Assembly: GCA_025933775.1 (NCBI GenBank)
Contig: JAICZH010000011.1
Coordinates: forward strand, 1 to 47,679
Reading direction: 5' to 3'
Origin: Chitinophagaceae bacterium
Lineage (GTDB): Bacteria > Bacteroidota > Bacteroidia > Chitinophagales > Chitinophagaceae
DNA: 47,679 nucleotides
Numbering within the stretch: the stretch's first letter is position 1; each line of letters starts with the position of its first letter. The notes beneath the pieces were generated by a model. That model was not told the DNA's origin, searched no databases, and worked only from the letters and a program-made list of their open reading frames with translations. This document shows, piece by piece, positions 1-9,100 of this stretch. Made by a program: the position numbers and the translations under genes.

Positions 1-834
1 GATTTTTTTTCTGAATTATCTGTAAGCTATTCGCATGCTATTTCTAAAAAAACAGATGCATTTATTTATCTCGGTTATCCGGGCGAGCCTGCGCTTGGGC
101 CTGTTGCATTTATGCATCGGCGATCGGCTTTTTATAATCCTGATGCGCCTCTAAGCCACCATTGGAGCGATGCTACGCATATTACATTTGGTGTGGCAAC
201 ATTAGGAGTTCGATTTGGAAATGTAAAAATTGATGGTTCATTGTTTACCGGAAGAGAGCCAAATGATATGCGTTATGATTTTGATAAACCAAAATTTGAC
301 TCATACAGCGGAAGAATATCTTACAATCCTTCTAAAAACTGGTCATTGCAAATTTCTCACGGCTTCTTAAAAAGCCCTGAGGCGTTACATCCTGATGAAG
401 ATATGAACAGAACTACCGCTTCTGCTGTTTACAGTTTGCCTTTAAAAAATAAATCGTCATTAAATATTTCATCAGTTTATGGATTGAATAAAATAAAAGA
501 TCATCAGGGTGAAAATAGTTTTTTACTGGAAGCTTTATGGAAAATAAACCGGCTTGCTTTGTATTCAAAATATGAATACGTACAGAAATCTGTTGAAGAA
601 TTAGCGCTCAATGAAAACGTGTACGGGCAAGATGCTTTATTTCCTGTAAATGCGGCTACGCTTGGCTTTGGCTATGATTTGTTTCATATTGGTAAAACCA
701 ATTTTGCAGCAGGCTCTCAATTTACTTTTTATCATGCTGATGAAAAACTAAATTCTTTGTATGGAAAAAATCCAATGGCTTTTGAAATTTATTTAAAAAT
801 ATTTCCAGGGTTAATGAAGATGCATGGAATGTAA
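1..834 (+). CDS. Partial outer-membrane-type protein, C-terminal part (5' end outside window)
   Basis: The reading frame is open from base 1, so the gene starts upstream and 277 residues of its C-terminal part are visible. Around visible residues 31-57 it carries the conserved stretch GEPALGP, FMHR, NP.APLSHHW and THITFG, which I recognise from a family of uncharacterised bacterial proteins that look like outer membrane barrels. The rest alternates aromatic and polar residues as expected of beta strands (SLQISHGFL, LNISSVYGL, NFAAGSQFTFYH). The extreme C-terminus (GLMKMHGM) lacks a classical terminal aromatic residue. No function can be assigned. I have seen this family near metal-handling genes, but nothing in the window supports that role here. 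Confidence 0.75.
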   Translation, partial: DFFSELSVSYSHAISKKTDAFIYLGYPGEPALGPVAFMHRRSAFYNPDAPLSHHWSDATHITFGVATLGVRFGNVKIDGSLFTGREPNDMRYDFDKPKFDSYSGRISYNPSKNWSLQISHGFLKSPEALHPDEDMNRTTASAVYSLPLKNKSSLNISSVYGLNKIKDHQGENSFLLEALWKINRLALYSKYEYVQKSVEELALNENVYGQDALFPVNAATLGFGYDLFHIGKTNFAAGSQFTFYHADEKLNSLYGKNPMAFEIYLKIFPGLMKMHGM

Positions 835-935
835 AAGGTTTATTTCTGCGTCTATGCGTTACCGTTAGTAATTTGCTTTTAAAACAATGGCACATTTTTT
901 TATAAATATTTTGAAAGAATAAATTAAAATATTAT

Positions 936-1358
936 ATGAAAATTCATCAGCAAATGATAAGGCTGCCTTCCAAAAAAAGAGGCTTTCATATTATTACAAA
1001 TGAAATTGTACACTCACTGCCATGGCTACACGAAATTAAAACCGGAGTTTGCCATGTTTTCATTCAACATACTTCTGCATCACTTGCCATTAATGAAAAT
1101 GCCGATGCAACCGTAAGAAAAGATTTTGAAATGTTCTTTAACAAAACCGTTCCCGAAAATGATTCCGGTTATCAACATGATACAGAAGGCAGCGATGATA
1201 TGCCTGCGCACCTGAAAGCCGCTATATTAGGGAGTTCTGTGTTAATCCCTATTCATAAGGGAAGGCTCGCATTAGGCACATGGCAAGGCATTTATTTATG
1301 TGAACATCGTAATAATAGCCGGCAAAGAAATCTTATAGTTACTGCATGGGGAGAATGA
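936..1358 (+). CDS. yjbQ: YjbQ/UPF0047 family protein (secondary thiamine-phosphate synthase-like)
   Basis: A 140-residue protein, the usual length for the YjbQ (UPF0047) family. Diagnostic stretches are HTSASLAINENAD (about residues 46-58), the acidic DTEGSDDMPAHLK and the C-terminal HKGRLALGTWQGIYLCEHRN, which hold the conserved His, Asp, Trp and Glu of the family's single-domain trimer. Escherichia coli YjbQ shows weak thiamine-phosphate synthase activity in suppressor studies, which is the source of the family name; its real substrate is unknown. No thiamine genes are adjacent. It lies alone, about 100 bases after the preceding gene and 150 before the next, so it probably has its own transcript. 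Family assignment is secure, the reaction is not. Confidence 0.9.
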   Translation: MKIHQQMIRLPSKKRGFHIITNEIVHSLPWLHEIKTGVCHVFIQHTSASLAINENADATVRKDFEMFFNKTVPENDSGYQHDTEGSDDMPAHLKAAILGSSVLIPIHKGRLALGTWQGIYLCEHRNNSRQRNLIVTAWGE

Positions 1359-1506
1359 TGTAGCTCATACAATTTGTAGAAATTTATCTTCATTAATTTC
1401 CTGTTTCTCAAAACTATTTTTAGAAAAATATGCTTGTTTTAGTTTTAACGAACTGATATAAAATTTAGCTTGTTTTTTGTGCTAACTTTTACATCAGTTT
1501 TTAAGA

Positions 1507-2253
1507 ATGCTACATATGAAAATACTCCGGCCCAACCCAGTTGCTATTTTTGCAATTTATTTTTGTTACAATCTTTTCTGTATTCAAAAGGCCTCCGCTC
1601 AATTATCTGCAGGTATTGAAGGAGGTTATAATAAAAATTATTTGGTAACAAATAATGCCAACAGGGCTTTTACAAATTATCAACCCCTGAGTGGATTTAC
1701 AATAGGTATTCCTTTACAATATAAAATTGCAGATTGGTTTGCCATTGAAACGGAGCCAACGTTTATTCAAAAAAATTATAGCCAGCAACGTTCTGCTTTT
1801 TTTGTAGGCGTGTACCAGGAAAATTATAATAATTATTTGCAGCTTCCTCTTATGGGTCATTTTATGTTTGGGGGAAAACGCTTGAAAGGTTTTTTAAATG
1901 CGGGCTTGTATGGAGCTTATTGGATGAGTGGTACGGTAAAAGGAGTGATGCCGAATATTCTTGATATTACCAATAATCAAAAGCCCGGCAATTCCATTTA
2001 TAATTATCAAAATCCATACAGCTTCAATGAAGCATATACTTTCAACAGTCGAAAGGATAATCGCATGGAAGCCGGATGGGCTGGAGGTTTGGGCATCTCA
2101 TATCTTTTAAACCGCCGCTACGAAGTATTTACCGAAGCCAGATTATTATATGGCTTTACCGATCAGCAAAAGAAATATATGATTAACCAGGTGCCAAGAT
2201 ATAATACTACTTATAGTCTTAACGCAGGTGTTATGTTTCATTTTAAAAAATAA
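1507..2253 (+). CDS. PorT-like outer membrane beta-barrel protein
   Basis: A 248-residue secreted protein. The N-terminus has a signal peptide with a hydrophobic core (VAIFAIYFCYNLFCI) and probable cleavage after KASAQ near residue 32. The mature part matches the porin-family/PorT-type barrel layout: LSAGIEGGYNKNY at the start, GFTIGIPLQYKIADWFAIETEPTFI, then repeated amphipathic strands ending in YSLNAGVMFHFKK. Such barrels are very common in Bacteroidota and mostly uncharacterised; true PorT belongs to type IX secretion, but this one has no such neighbours. The start may be the ATG nine bases further on, at 1516, since MKILRP is an equally good signal-peptide start. It lies 24 bases before the S41 peptidase gene and may be co-transcribed with it. 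Confidence 0.75.
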   Translation: MLHMKILRPNPVAIFAIYFCYNLFCIQKASAQLSAGIEGGYNKNYLVTNNANRAFTNYQPLSGFTIGIPLQYKIADWFAIETEPTFIQKNYSQQRSAFFVGVYQENYNNYLQLPLMGHFMFGGKRLKGFLNAGLYGAYWMSGTVKGVMPNILDITNNQKPGNSIYNYQNPYSFNEAYTFNSRKDNRMEAGWAGGLGISYLLNRRYEVFTEARLLYGFTDQQKKYMINQVPRYNTTYSLNAGVMFHFKK

Positions 2254-2277
2254 AAAAATTTATAACTATTCAATTTT

Positions 2278-3453
2278 ATGAAAAAAAAATATTTTTTGTT
2301 GCCGGTGATTTTGTTAATAGCATTGTTTTTTTCTTCATGCAGAAAAAATTTTTCTAATGTGGAAGCGCCGGAAAGTTACATCGGCGGTTCTTTCAACGAA
2401 GTGTTCGATGCCTTCTGGAACGGGATGAACAATAATTATGTATTCTGGGATATTGATACTACCAATTGGGATAATATGTATAAAATTTACAAACCCATTT
2501 TTGCAAATCTAGATATTACCAAGACAAGTGATATACAAAAGTCGGTTCAATATTTTAGGGCAATGACAGACGGGCTGATTGATTCACATTATAATCTTAC
2601 ATTCACCTCTCCTATTTCTGATTCATTTGTATCGCCTGCTTACGATCGTAAATTAAGAGCCGGAATTATAAGGCCCGCTTATGTTTTTTATCAATACGAT
2701 GCCAATTATTATTTAGATTCTCCCTATGTTTACGGCATTGATTCGGTAAATCTTTTAAATGGAAACCCTACCGAAGCTATTGCGGGAACTATTCATAAAA
2801 ATATTTTGTATCTCGGCTTTAATCAATTCAATTTAAAAAATTCTTATACCGGCACAGATAATGGCGTAAAAAAAGTATTACAATTTTTTTTAGATTATTT
2901 GCATAATCCGCCTTCCGATTTTAAAGGCGTTATTATTGATGTAAGAGGCAATGGTGGTGGAGATATTAGCGATCTTAATTTTTTGATAGGAAATTTAATT
3001 GACAATAAACTAACGGTGGGGCATACACGATATAAAAGTGGCAATGGCCGCCTCGATTATACACCATGGGCCCCGGCAATTGTAACGCCGCAAACAGGCG
3101 CTATTGCTGTAAAAGTTCCGGTAGTGGCCATCACTGATATATGGACAACGAGCATGGCGGAACTAACCGCAATGTCTATACATGCATTGCCCGATGGAAA
3201 TGGGCACACTGTTGGAGAAACCACTTGGGGAGCCACCGGCCCGCTTACCGATAATGAAATATTAAACGGCGGACAATTTACTGCAGCCAATTTTTTATTT
3301 GCTTATACATCTTCCAGTGAGTTTAAATATATAGATGGTAAAATATACGAGGGCAAAGGGTTTCCGCCCGACTATTATGTACCTTTCGATCTGCACACAT
3401 TTCAAACCATGGGCGATACTCAGTTGGAAAAAGCATTATCCCTGATGCCATAA
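2278..3453 (+). CDS. S41 family (C-terminal processing) peptidase, lipoprotein
   Basis: A 391-residue lipoprotein. Residues 1-20 form a signal sequence ending in a lipobox with Cys21 (FFSSC). The body matches bacterial S41/Tricorn-type peptidases: an N-terminal helical part (FDAFWNGMNNNYVFWDIDT), the GVIIDVRGNGGGDISD strand-loop, and WTTSMAEL with the probable nucleophile Ser292, followed by GETTWGATGP. I see no clear PDZ domain, which fits the short subfamily common in Bacteroidota. It is probably anchored in the envelope; the substrate is unknown. It sits 24 bases after the barrel gene on the same strand. Family confidence is high; activity is inferred from the conserved Ser and glycine-rich loop. 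Confidence 0.85.
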   Translation: MKKKYFLLPVILLIALFFSSCRKNFSNVEAPESYIGGSFNEVFDAFWNGMNNNYVFWDIDTTNWDNMYKIYKPIFANLDITKTSDIQKSVQYFRAMTDGLIDSHYNLTFTSPISDSFVSPAYDRKLRAGIIRPAYVFYQYDANYYLDSPYVYGIDSVNLLNGNPTEAIAGTIHKNILYLGFNQFNLKNSYTGTDNGVKKVLQFFLDYLHNPPSDFKGVIIDVRGNGGGDISDLNFLIGNLIDNKLTVGHTRYKSGNGRLDYTPWAPAIVTPQTGAIAVKVPVVAITDIWTTSMAELTAMSIHALPDGNGHTVGETTWGATGPLTDNEILNGGQFTAANFLFAYTSSSEFKYIDGKIYEGKGFPPDYYVPFDLHTFQTMGDTQLEKALSLMP

Positions 3454-3536
3454 TTTTTTTCTTTTCTTATTTATCTTAAATCAAATCCATGCGATAGATT
3501 TAGTATTTTTAGCATCATCCCCCAAAAAAAAATTCT

Positions 3537-3731
3537 ATGGCGCAGTTTATTAAAGTAAAACAAAAAGATGATGTTGAATTATTGATCAATACTTCTATTA
3601 TTGAGACAATCTTTCCAGACAGAAGTGTAGAAAAATGCAAATCATTGATAAACTTTAAAAGAGAAGCCGCCAAAAAAAGTTTTTATGTACAGCAAACGGT
3701 TGAAGAAATTTGGCAAATGATTTTATTGTAA
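3537..3731 (+). CDS. Small conserved hypothetical protein (64 aa)
   Basis: A 64-residue soluble protein with no signal peptide: it begins MAQFIKVKQKDDVELLINTS and ends in a hydrophobic/aromatic tail (EEIWQMILL). The pattern of an initial FIKV strand, ELLIN and a later strand resembles the many small Bacteroidota proteins of about 60 residues that read as a single beta-sheet unit, but I cannot name a family. The start lies just after an A-rich stretch. It stands alone between two genes of unrelated type, with 80-140 bases on each side. It is probably real given its normal codon use, but it is short enough that chance cannot be excluded. Confidence 0.55.
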   Translation: MAQFIKVKQKDDVELLINTSIIETIFPDRSVEKCKSLINFKREAAKKSFYVQQTVEEIWQMILL

Positions 3732-3873
3732 AAAAATATATTGCAACCTTCGCAAGTGCCAAATATTAATAACTTCCATCAATAGAACCTTTACAAAAAT
3801 TATAATTTATCATTTTATTTTTTTAAATTCCTGCAAGAAATTTTTTCTTTTATCTTAATAAAATTACAGATAC

Positions 3874-5448
3874 ATGAAAACTTTATTGATTGCTTTGATG
3901 TGCACTTCGTGCCTGCAATTATATGCGCAAAAAACGATTACCGATTCTCTCAACAAGCGCATTGATAGCCTCGAATCTGCATTGAAAGAAAAAAATTATT
4001 CACGAATACCTATTGGCGATTTTGATAAAAATCTGGATGTGCATGTTCAGTCAGAAGTATATAATGCTTTTTACAAATACCTTGCTGTATTGGGCTTAAT
4101 TCTTTTTGGTGGCGGTTTTGGCATTTATCGCAGCCTGCAATCAGAATTAAAAAAACAGGTGGACGATGCAGTGAGCGGTAATAACGAGGCCAATAAAAAT
4201 AGTTTGAAAGATCTTGCCGATACACAGAATCGTGAAAACAACCGGCAAGATATTTTAATAAAAGCAATAACAGATAGCGTAAGTCTTATATCATCCAAAC
4301 AAGAAACATTTTTATCGGATGTATCAGCCAATGTTGAGAAAAAAATTTCTGCAGCTACACAAATCATCTGGAATGATATTGCCGATAATAAATTACGAAA
4401 TGCAAAAGAAGCTAATTATGTTGGCGGTTCATTGGCCAGAGAGTTGAATGATTTTTTGGATAATGATTCTGTTATATTAACGATGGAGAAAAAACAATTT
4501 TTAGTGGATGCGCTCATGCGTTGTTTGTATGCCACTTCGGAAAGTGAATTAAAAAAAAGCGGCTATGATAAATACAATGCAATGATTGAATTGCTGAAAA
4601 AACATGAAAGTAATATAGACCTTTTGCCTGAAACATACGCCAATGCTGCTATTGCGCTAACTAATAATTATGAGCATTATAAAAATGAAGAAGACAAAAA
4701 GCTTAGCATTGATTGCTGCGATAAAGCATTGCTTAAATTAAAAGATTATGGAATTCCTTTTGTATTAAAATTAGAAATTTATAGTATTGATTATAAAAAA
4801 GCATACGACCAGGCTGAAAGAGATGTGAGCCTCGATCAACTGCGGCGCATATTTCATGCAATTAACAACAATCAATCCGGTGCATTATTTTTTGAAGCGC
4901 TTGAGCGCATGAATGTTGATAAAAAAGTTGCTTACTTGAAACCTTATCTTGAATTGATTGAAAAAATTTGTTCTGATGAAATGTTCACTTTTAAAGAAAG
5001 AGCCGCCCGGTATTTTGTAATGCCACAATTTATGAAGCTGGAAGCATACAAAAATTCATTTTTCGATTTAATAAATGAAGCCAGCTTATCCAATACACAA
5101 ATGAACGGAACATGGAAAGCCCGTTCTTCCCTCATTGCGGGCGTTGCAGTAAAGCCGGAGGATGTTGGAATGGAAATTTCTATTAACGGTTACGACTATA
5201 CGCAAAAAGATAAAGATTATATCAATGCAGGTTACATTCATTATTTGCCTTTCACCCAACAGGCGACCATAAATTTTTATGTTTTTAATGAAAACAAAGA
5301 ATATGTGCAAACTATTTTTTGCATCAGCCAAATGCAACAAGATGGCTCATGGAAACTTTGTTCCAATTACAACAGCGATGACCGTCCTGCTGATTTTATT
5401 TCGACTGCAGATAATAAATTTTATTTGGATGAATTGGTAAAAATATAA
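3874..5448 (+). CDS. Hypothetical envelope protein: signal peptide, one membrane segment, coiled coil
   Basis: A 524-residue protein I do not recognise. Residues 1-19 are a signal peptide (LLIALMCTSCLQLYAQ). A short helical stretch follows (ITDSLNKRIDSLESALKEK), then one membrane helix at about residues 68-88 (YLAVLGLILFGGGFGIY). A long charged segment (about 89-170, SELKKQVDDAVSG to FLSDVSANVEKKI) looks like a coiled coil. The middle (170-400) is all-helical and TPR-like, with NAAIALTNNYEHYK and CCDKALLKLKDYG. The last 120 residues look like a beta-rich domain (GTWKARSSLIAGVAV, FYVFNENKEYVQTIF). The layout suggests an inner membrane protein with a large soluble domain. It is monocistronic, with no informative neighbours. 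Confidence 0.7.
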   Translation: MKTLLIALMCTSCLQLYAQKTITDSLNKRIDSLESALKEKNYSRIPIGDFDKNLDVHVQSEVYNAFYKYLAVLGLILFGGGFGIYRSLQSELKKQVDDAVSGNNEANKNSLKDLADTQNRENNRQDILIKAITDSVSLISSKQETFLSDVSANVEKKISAATQIIWNDIADNKLRNAKEANYVGGSLARELNDFLDNDSVILTMEKKQFLVDALMRCLYATSESELKKSGYDKYNAMIELLKKHESNIDLLPETYANAAIALTNNYEHYKNEEDKKLSIDCCDKALLKLKDYGIPFVLKLEIYSIDYKKAYDQAERDVSLDQLRRIFHAINNNQSGALFFEALERMNVDKKVAYLKPYLELIEKICSDEMFTFKERAARYFVMPQFMKLEAYKNSFFDLINEASLSNTQMNGTWKARSSLIAGVAVKPEDVGMEISINGYDYTQKDKDYINAGYIHYLPFTQQATINFYVFNENKEYVQTIFCISQMQQDGSWKLCSNYNSDDRPADFISTADNKFYLDELVKI

Positions 5449-5503
5449 AGATTTGTTTTTTACAATTTTCACAATTTTCGTATAGGCGGCACCGTTAGTT
5501 ATG

Positions 5504-5929
5504 CTATTGTTGAACCACTTTAGCGCTTAATACTGAAATAGCAACGCTGTCTGTTCCTTTGGGCGCAAAATATTTGGTTTTAAAATTTTTAGATTCTCCC
5601 GGATGCAATACTTCATACACTGTTTCGTTATCTGTTTCTAAAAGCGCATGGGTTTTACTATAAAACGATAATTTTAATTCAACGTCTTTAAAAATAGCAA
5701 CAGATGCGGTGTTGGTTACTATCCCTTTTATAACCGTTTGCCCAAGAATATTTCTTTTATTATTTCCATGCACTGCTAAAAAACCGGCAGGCTTTTTTTC
5801 TTCTTTTTCTTTCATGCTTTCTTTTGTTTTTTCGTAACTCTCTTTTTCAGTTACTGCTTTTTGAGAGTTGTTGCTGCATGAAAATATCATTGCACAAAAT
5901 GCAAATGACAAACAAACAATTGCTTTCAT
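5504..5929 (-). CDS. Small lipoprotein with a FxLYD-like beta domain
   Basis: A 141-residue lipoprotein. I use the ATG at 5929 rather than the in-frame one at 5956, because it gives a normal signal sequence MKAIVCLSFAFCAMIFSCSN with lipobox Cys18. A highly charged linker follows (EKESYEKTKESMKEKEEKKP, residues 25-45), then one beta-sandwich-like domain (QTVIKGIVTNTASVAIFKDVELKLSFYSKTH, ending HPGESKNFKTKYFAPKG). This resembles the FxLYD/DUF3426-type domain, which has an immunoglobulin-like fold of unknown role. It lies downstream of mfd on the same strand with 180 bases between, so it is probably independent. Lipoprotein call is firm, domain naming is tentative. Confidence 0.7.
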   Translation of the reverse strand: MKAIVCLSFAFCAMIFSCSNNSQKAVTEKESYEKTKESMKEKEEKKPAGFLAVHGNNKRNILGQTVIKGIVTNTASVAIFKDVELKLSFYSKTHALLETDNETVYEVLHPGESKNFKTKYFAPKGTDSVAISVLSAKVVQQ

Positions 5930-6115
5930 TGAAAAAAATTTATTGTAATAAATCAATTTTTAAAAAAAAACCTTTAAAAAAATAATTACCCAACTATTGC
6001 AATAGAAATATGCAATTGTAAATTTATACAAACGATTGTTATGATTACCAATTCTATCATATATGTCTTGGCAGCTGTATTATTACTAATCTTAATCTGA
6101 TTTATTCTTAAAAAG

Positions 6116-9100
6116 TTAAATAGCGTTTTCTTTCATCTTCTTTAAAAAATAATACATCTGATTCATGCTACGAATATCATTCACTATTAAAATTCCATTT
6201 TTTCCAACTTGTTTTAATTTTGCTTTATTGGTTTTGGTTTGAATAAAATCAAGAATCTTTTGAAAAACTTTACTGCTGAAATAAGGCGACTCCGGATTAG
6301 CAACAAAAAAACATTTTAAAGTATTTTCTTTTACAATCATCTTCTCAAAACCCAGGTCAACAGCCATTTTGCGGCAACGTACAGTTGTAAACAAATCTTC
6401 CACCTGCGGGGGAATTGGCCCAAACCGGTCAATTATCTCTTTATGAAAATCGGTAAGGTCTTTTTCATTTTCACAATTATCTAATCGTGAGTAAAGACTT
6501 AATCTTTCGGTAATACTTTCAACATATTCATCAGGAATTAAAATTTCCAGATCAGTATCAATCGTGCAATCGGAAACATAATCATCCTGCTTTTGTATTT
6601 CTTCTTTAAACAATTCTTTAAACTCTTTTCTTTTTAATTCGCGTATTGCTTCATCTAAAATTTTTTGATACATTTCAAACCCAATTTCTGCAATAAAACC
6701 ACTTTGCTCGCCACCCAATAAATTTCCTGCACCGCGTATGTCAAGGTCACGCATCGCAATCTGGAAGCCGCTTCCAAGGTCACTGTATTGTTCGAGGGTG
6801 GTTAATCGTTTACGGCTGTCGGCAGTTAATGTGCTCATTGGCGGAGCCAGTAAATAACAAAATGCTTTTTTATTACTACGCCCAACACGGCCTCTCAATT
6901 GATGCAAATCGCTTAATCCAAATTGATGCGCATTGTTTACAATTATAGTATTCACATTCGGAATATCAACGCCGCTTTCAATAATGTTGGTACATAAAAG
7001 CACATCATATTTGCGATCCATAAAATCAAGAATAGTTTCTTCCAGTTTATCGCCTTCTAATTTTCCATGTGCATACGCAATGCTGAGATCAGGGCACAAG
7101 CCTTGTATCAATGCACGCATTTCGGCAAGACCATGCACCCGATTATGAATAAAAAAAACCTGGCCGCCTCTTTCGGTTTCATAATAAATAGCATCACGAA
7201 TAAAATCCTGGTTAAATACATGCACCTCCGTTTGAATAGGCTGACGATTAGGTGGCGGTGTATTGATAATGCTCAAATCTCTTGCACCCATTAAACTAAA
7301 TTGCAACGTTCTTGGGATAGGCGTTGCCGTTAGTGTGAGTGAATCAACTGTTGTTCGTATTTGTTTTAATTTTTCTTTTGCAGAAACGCCAAACTTTTGT
7401 TCTTCATCAATTACCATTAAACCGAGGTCTTTAAATTTTACATCTTTACCAAGCAATGCATGTGTGCCGATGATAATATCAATTTTTCCATCATGCACTT
7501 TTTGCAATGTTTCTTTTTTTTCTTTTGATGTTTTAAAACGGTTAATGTAATCTATCGTTACAGGAAAATCTTTTAAGCGATCGCTGAAAGTTTTATAATG
7601 CTGATAAGCAAGGATAGTGGTAGGAACCAGTACTGCAGCCTGTTTGCCGTCGAGATTAGTTTTAAACGCTGCTCTTATTGCCACTTCCGTTTTACCAAAA
7701 CCTACATCACCGCACACAAGCCTATCCATCGGCGAAGGTTTTTCCATATCATTTTTTACATCAACAACAGCTTTGTTTTGATCAGGAGTATCTTCATAAA
7801 TAAAGGATGCCTCCAATTCTGTTTGCATATAATTATCGGACGAGTGAGCAAAGCCTTTTAAACTTTTTCTTTGCGCATATAATTTTATAAGATCGGCTGC
7901 AATATCTTTTACTTGCTTCTTCGTTTTATCTTTTAATTTATTCCAAACATCGCTGCCGAGTTTATTCATTTTAGGAACCGTTCCTTCTTTGCCGCTGTAT
8001 TTACTTATTTTATGTAGCGATGAAATATTTACATACAAAAGATCATTATCCTTATACACAATTCTTACCGCTTCCTGCAATCTTCCATTTGCTTCAATCT
8101 TCTGCAAGCCGCTATACACGCCCACCCCATGATCAATATGGGTAACATAATCGCCGGGTTGTAATTCACGAAGTGTTTTTAAAGTAAGCGCTTTGCTTTT
8201 ACTGAATGCTTGTTTTATTCTGTATTTATGATAGCGCTGAAAAATCTGATGATCAGTATAACAAACAATTTTTAAATCATGATCAATATAACCCTCATGG
8301 ATAGGCGCAGATATGGGAGTGAAATTTATTTCAGCATTTAAATCAGCAAAAATGGTATGTAATCTTTCTAACTGTTTTGGATTATCTGCAAAAATAAATA
8401 AGCAGTATTTTTTTGTTTCAAAGCTTTTAAGATTATCAATTAATAAATTAAAGTTACGATTGAAAGCGGGCTGCAGCGCGGTGTTGAAGTGGTGGGTTGT
8501 GCGTAGTGAGTGGTGAGTTGAAAGGGGTGAGTTGTGAGTGGTGAGTTGTGAATCATCAATTTTTGTGAAATAAGATTTACTGCCTATTTCAACAATAGTT
8601 CTTTGTTTTATTTGTTCTTCTAATTCTGCAACATTTACAAAATCATTTAATGAAATATTTTTTTTAAAATTGATTTCATCTTCATCAGTTGCCTTCTGAT
8701 AGTTATTGGGATGCCGATTGTCATTTGTTTTTTGAAAATCAAGAAATGCATTCACATCTTTCCATTGCTCTTCAATTATTTCTTTGATGAATTCCCAATC
8801 TTCCGTCCATACAATTGTATTTTCAGGAAGAAAATTTAATAAAGAAACTTTTTCATCACTTGCAAATTGTGTTTCAACATTTGGAATAATATTTACCTGT
8901 AACAATTTTCTTTCGCTCAATTGAGTTTCAGGATCAAAAATGCGAATGCTGTCAATATCATTGCCAAATAATTCTATGCGGTAAGGCTTTTCATTGCCGT
9001 AAGAATAAATATCAAGAATACCTCCTCGTAAGGCAAACTGCCCCGGCTCATACACAAAATCTGTCCGGTTAAAACCATATTCAACAAACTTAGAAAGCAA

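Noticed and set aside
3057-3290. A 77-codon open frame on the minus strand within the S41 peptidase gene.
   Set aside because: It is the antisense shadow of a conserved coding region, with no family resemblance. Many similar shadow frames (e.g. within mfd, nrdJ and alaS) were dropped for the same reason.
6041-6100. A 19-codon hydrophobic reading frame (MITNSIIYVLAAVLLLILI) on the plus strand, similar in type to KdpF.
   Set aside because: There are no kdp genes nearby, no clear start signal, and AT-rich DNA often gives short hydrophobic frames. It lies between two minus-strand genes. Left as possible but unsupported.
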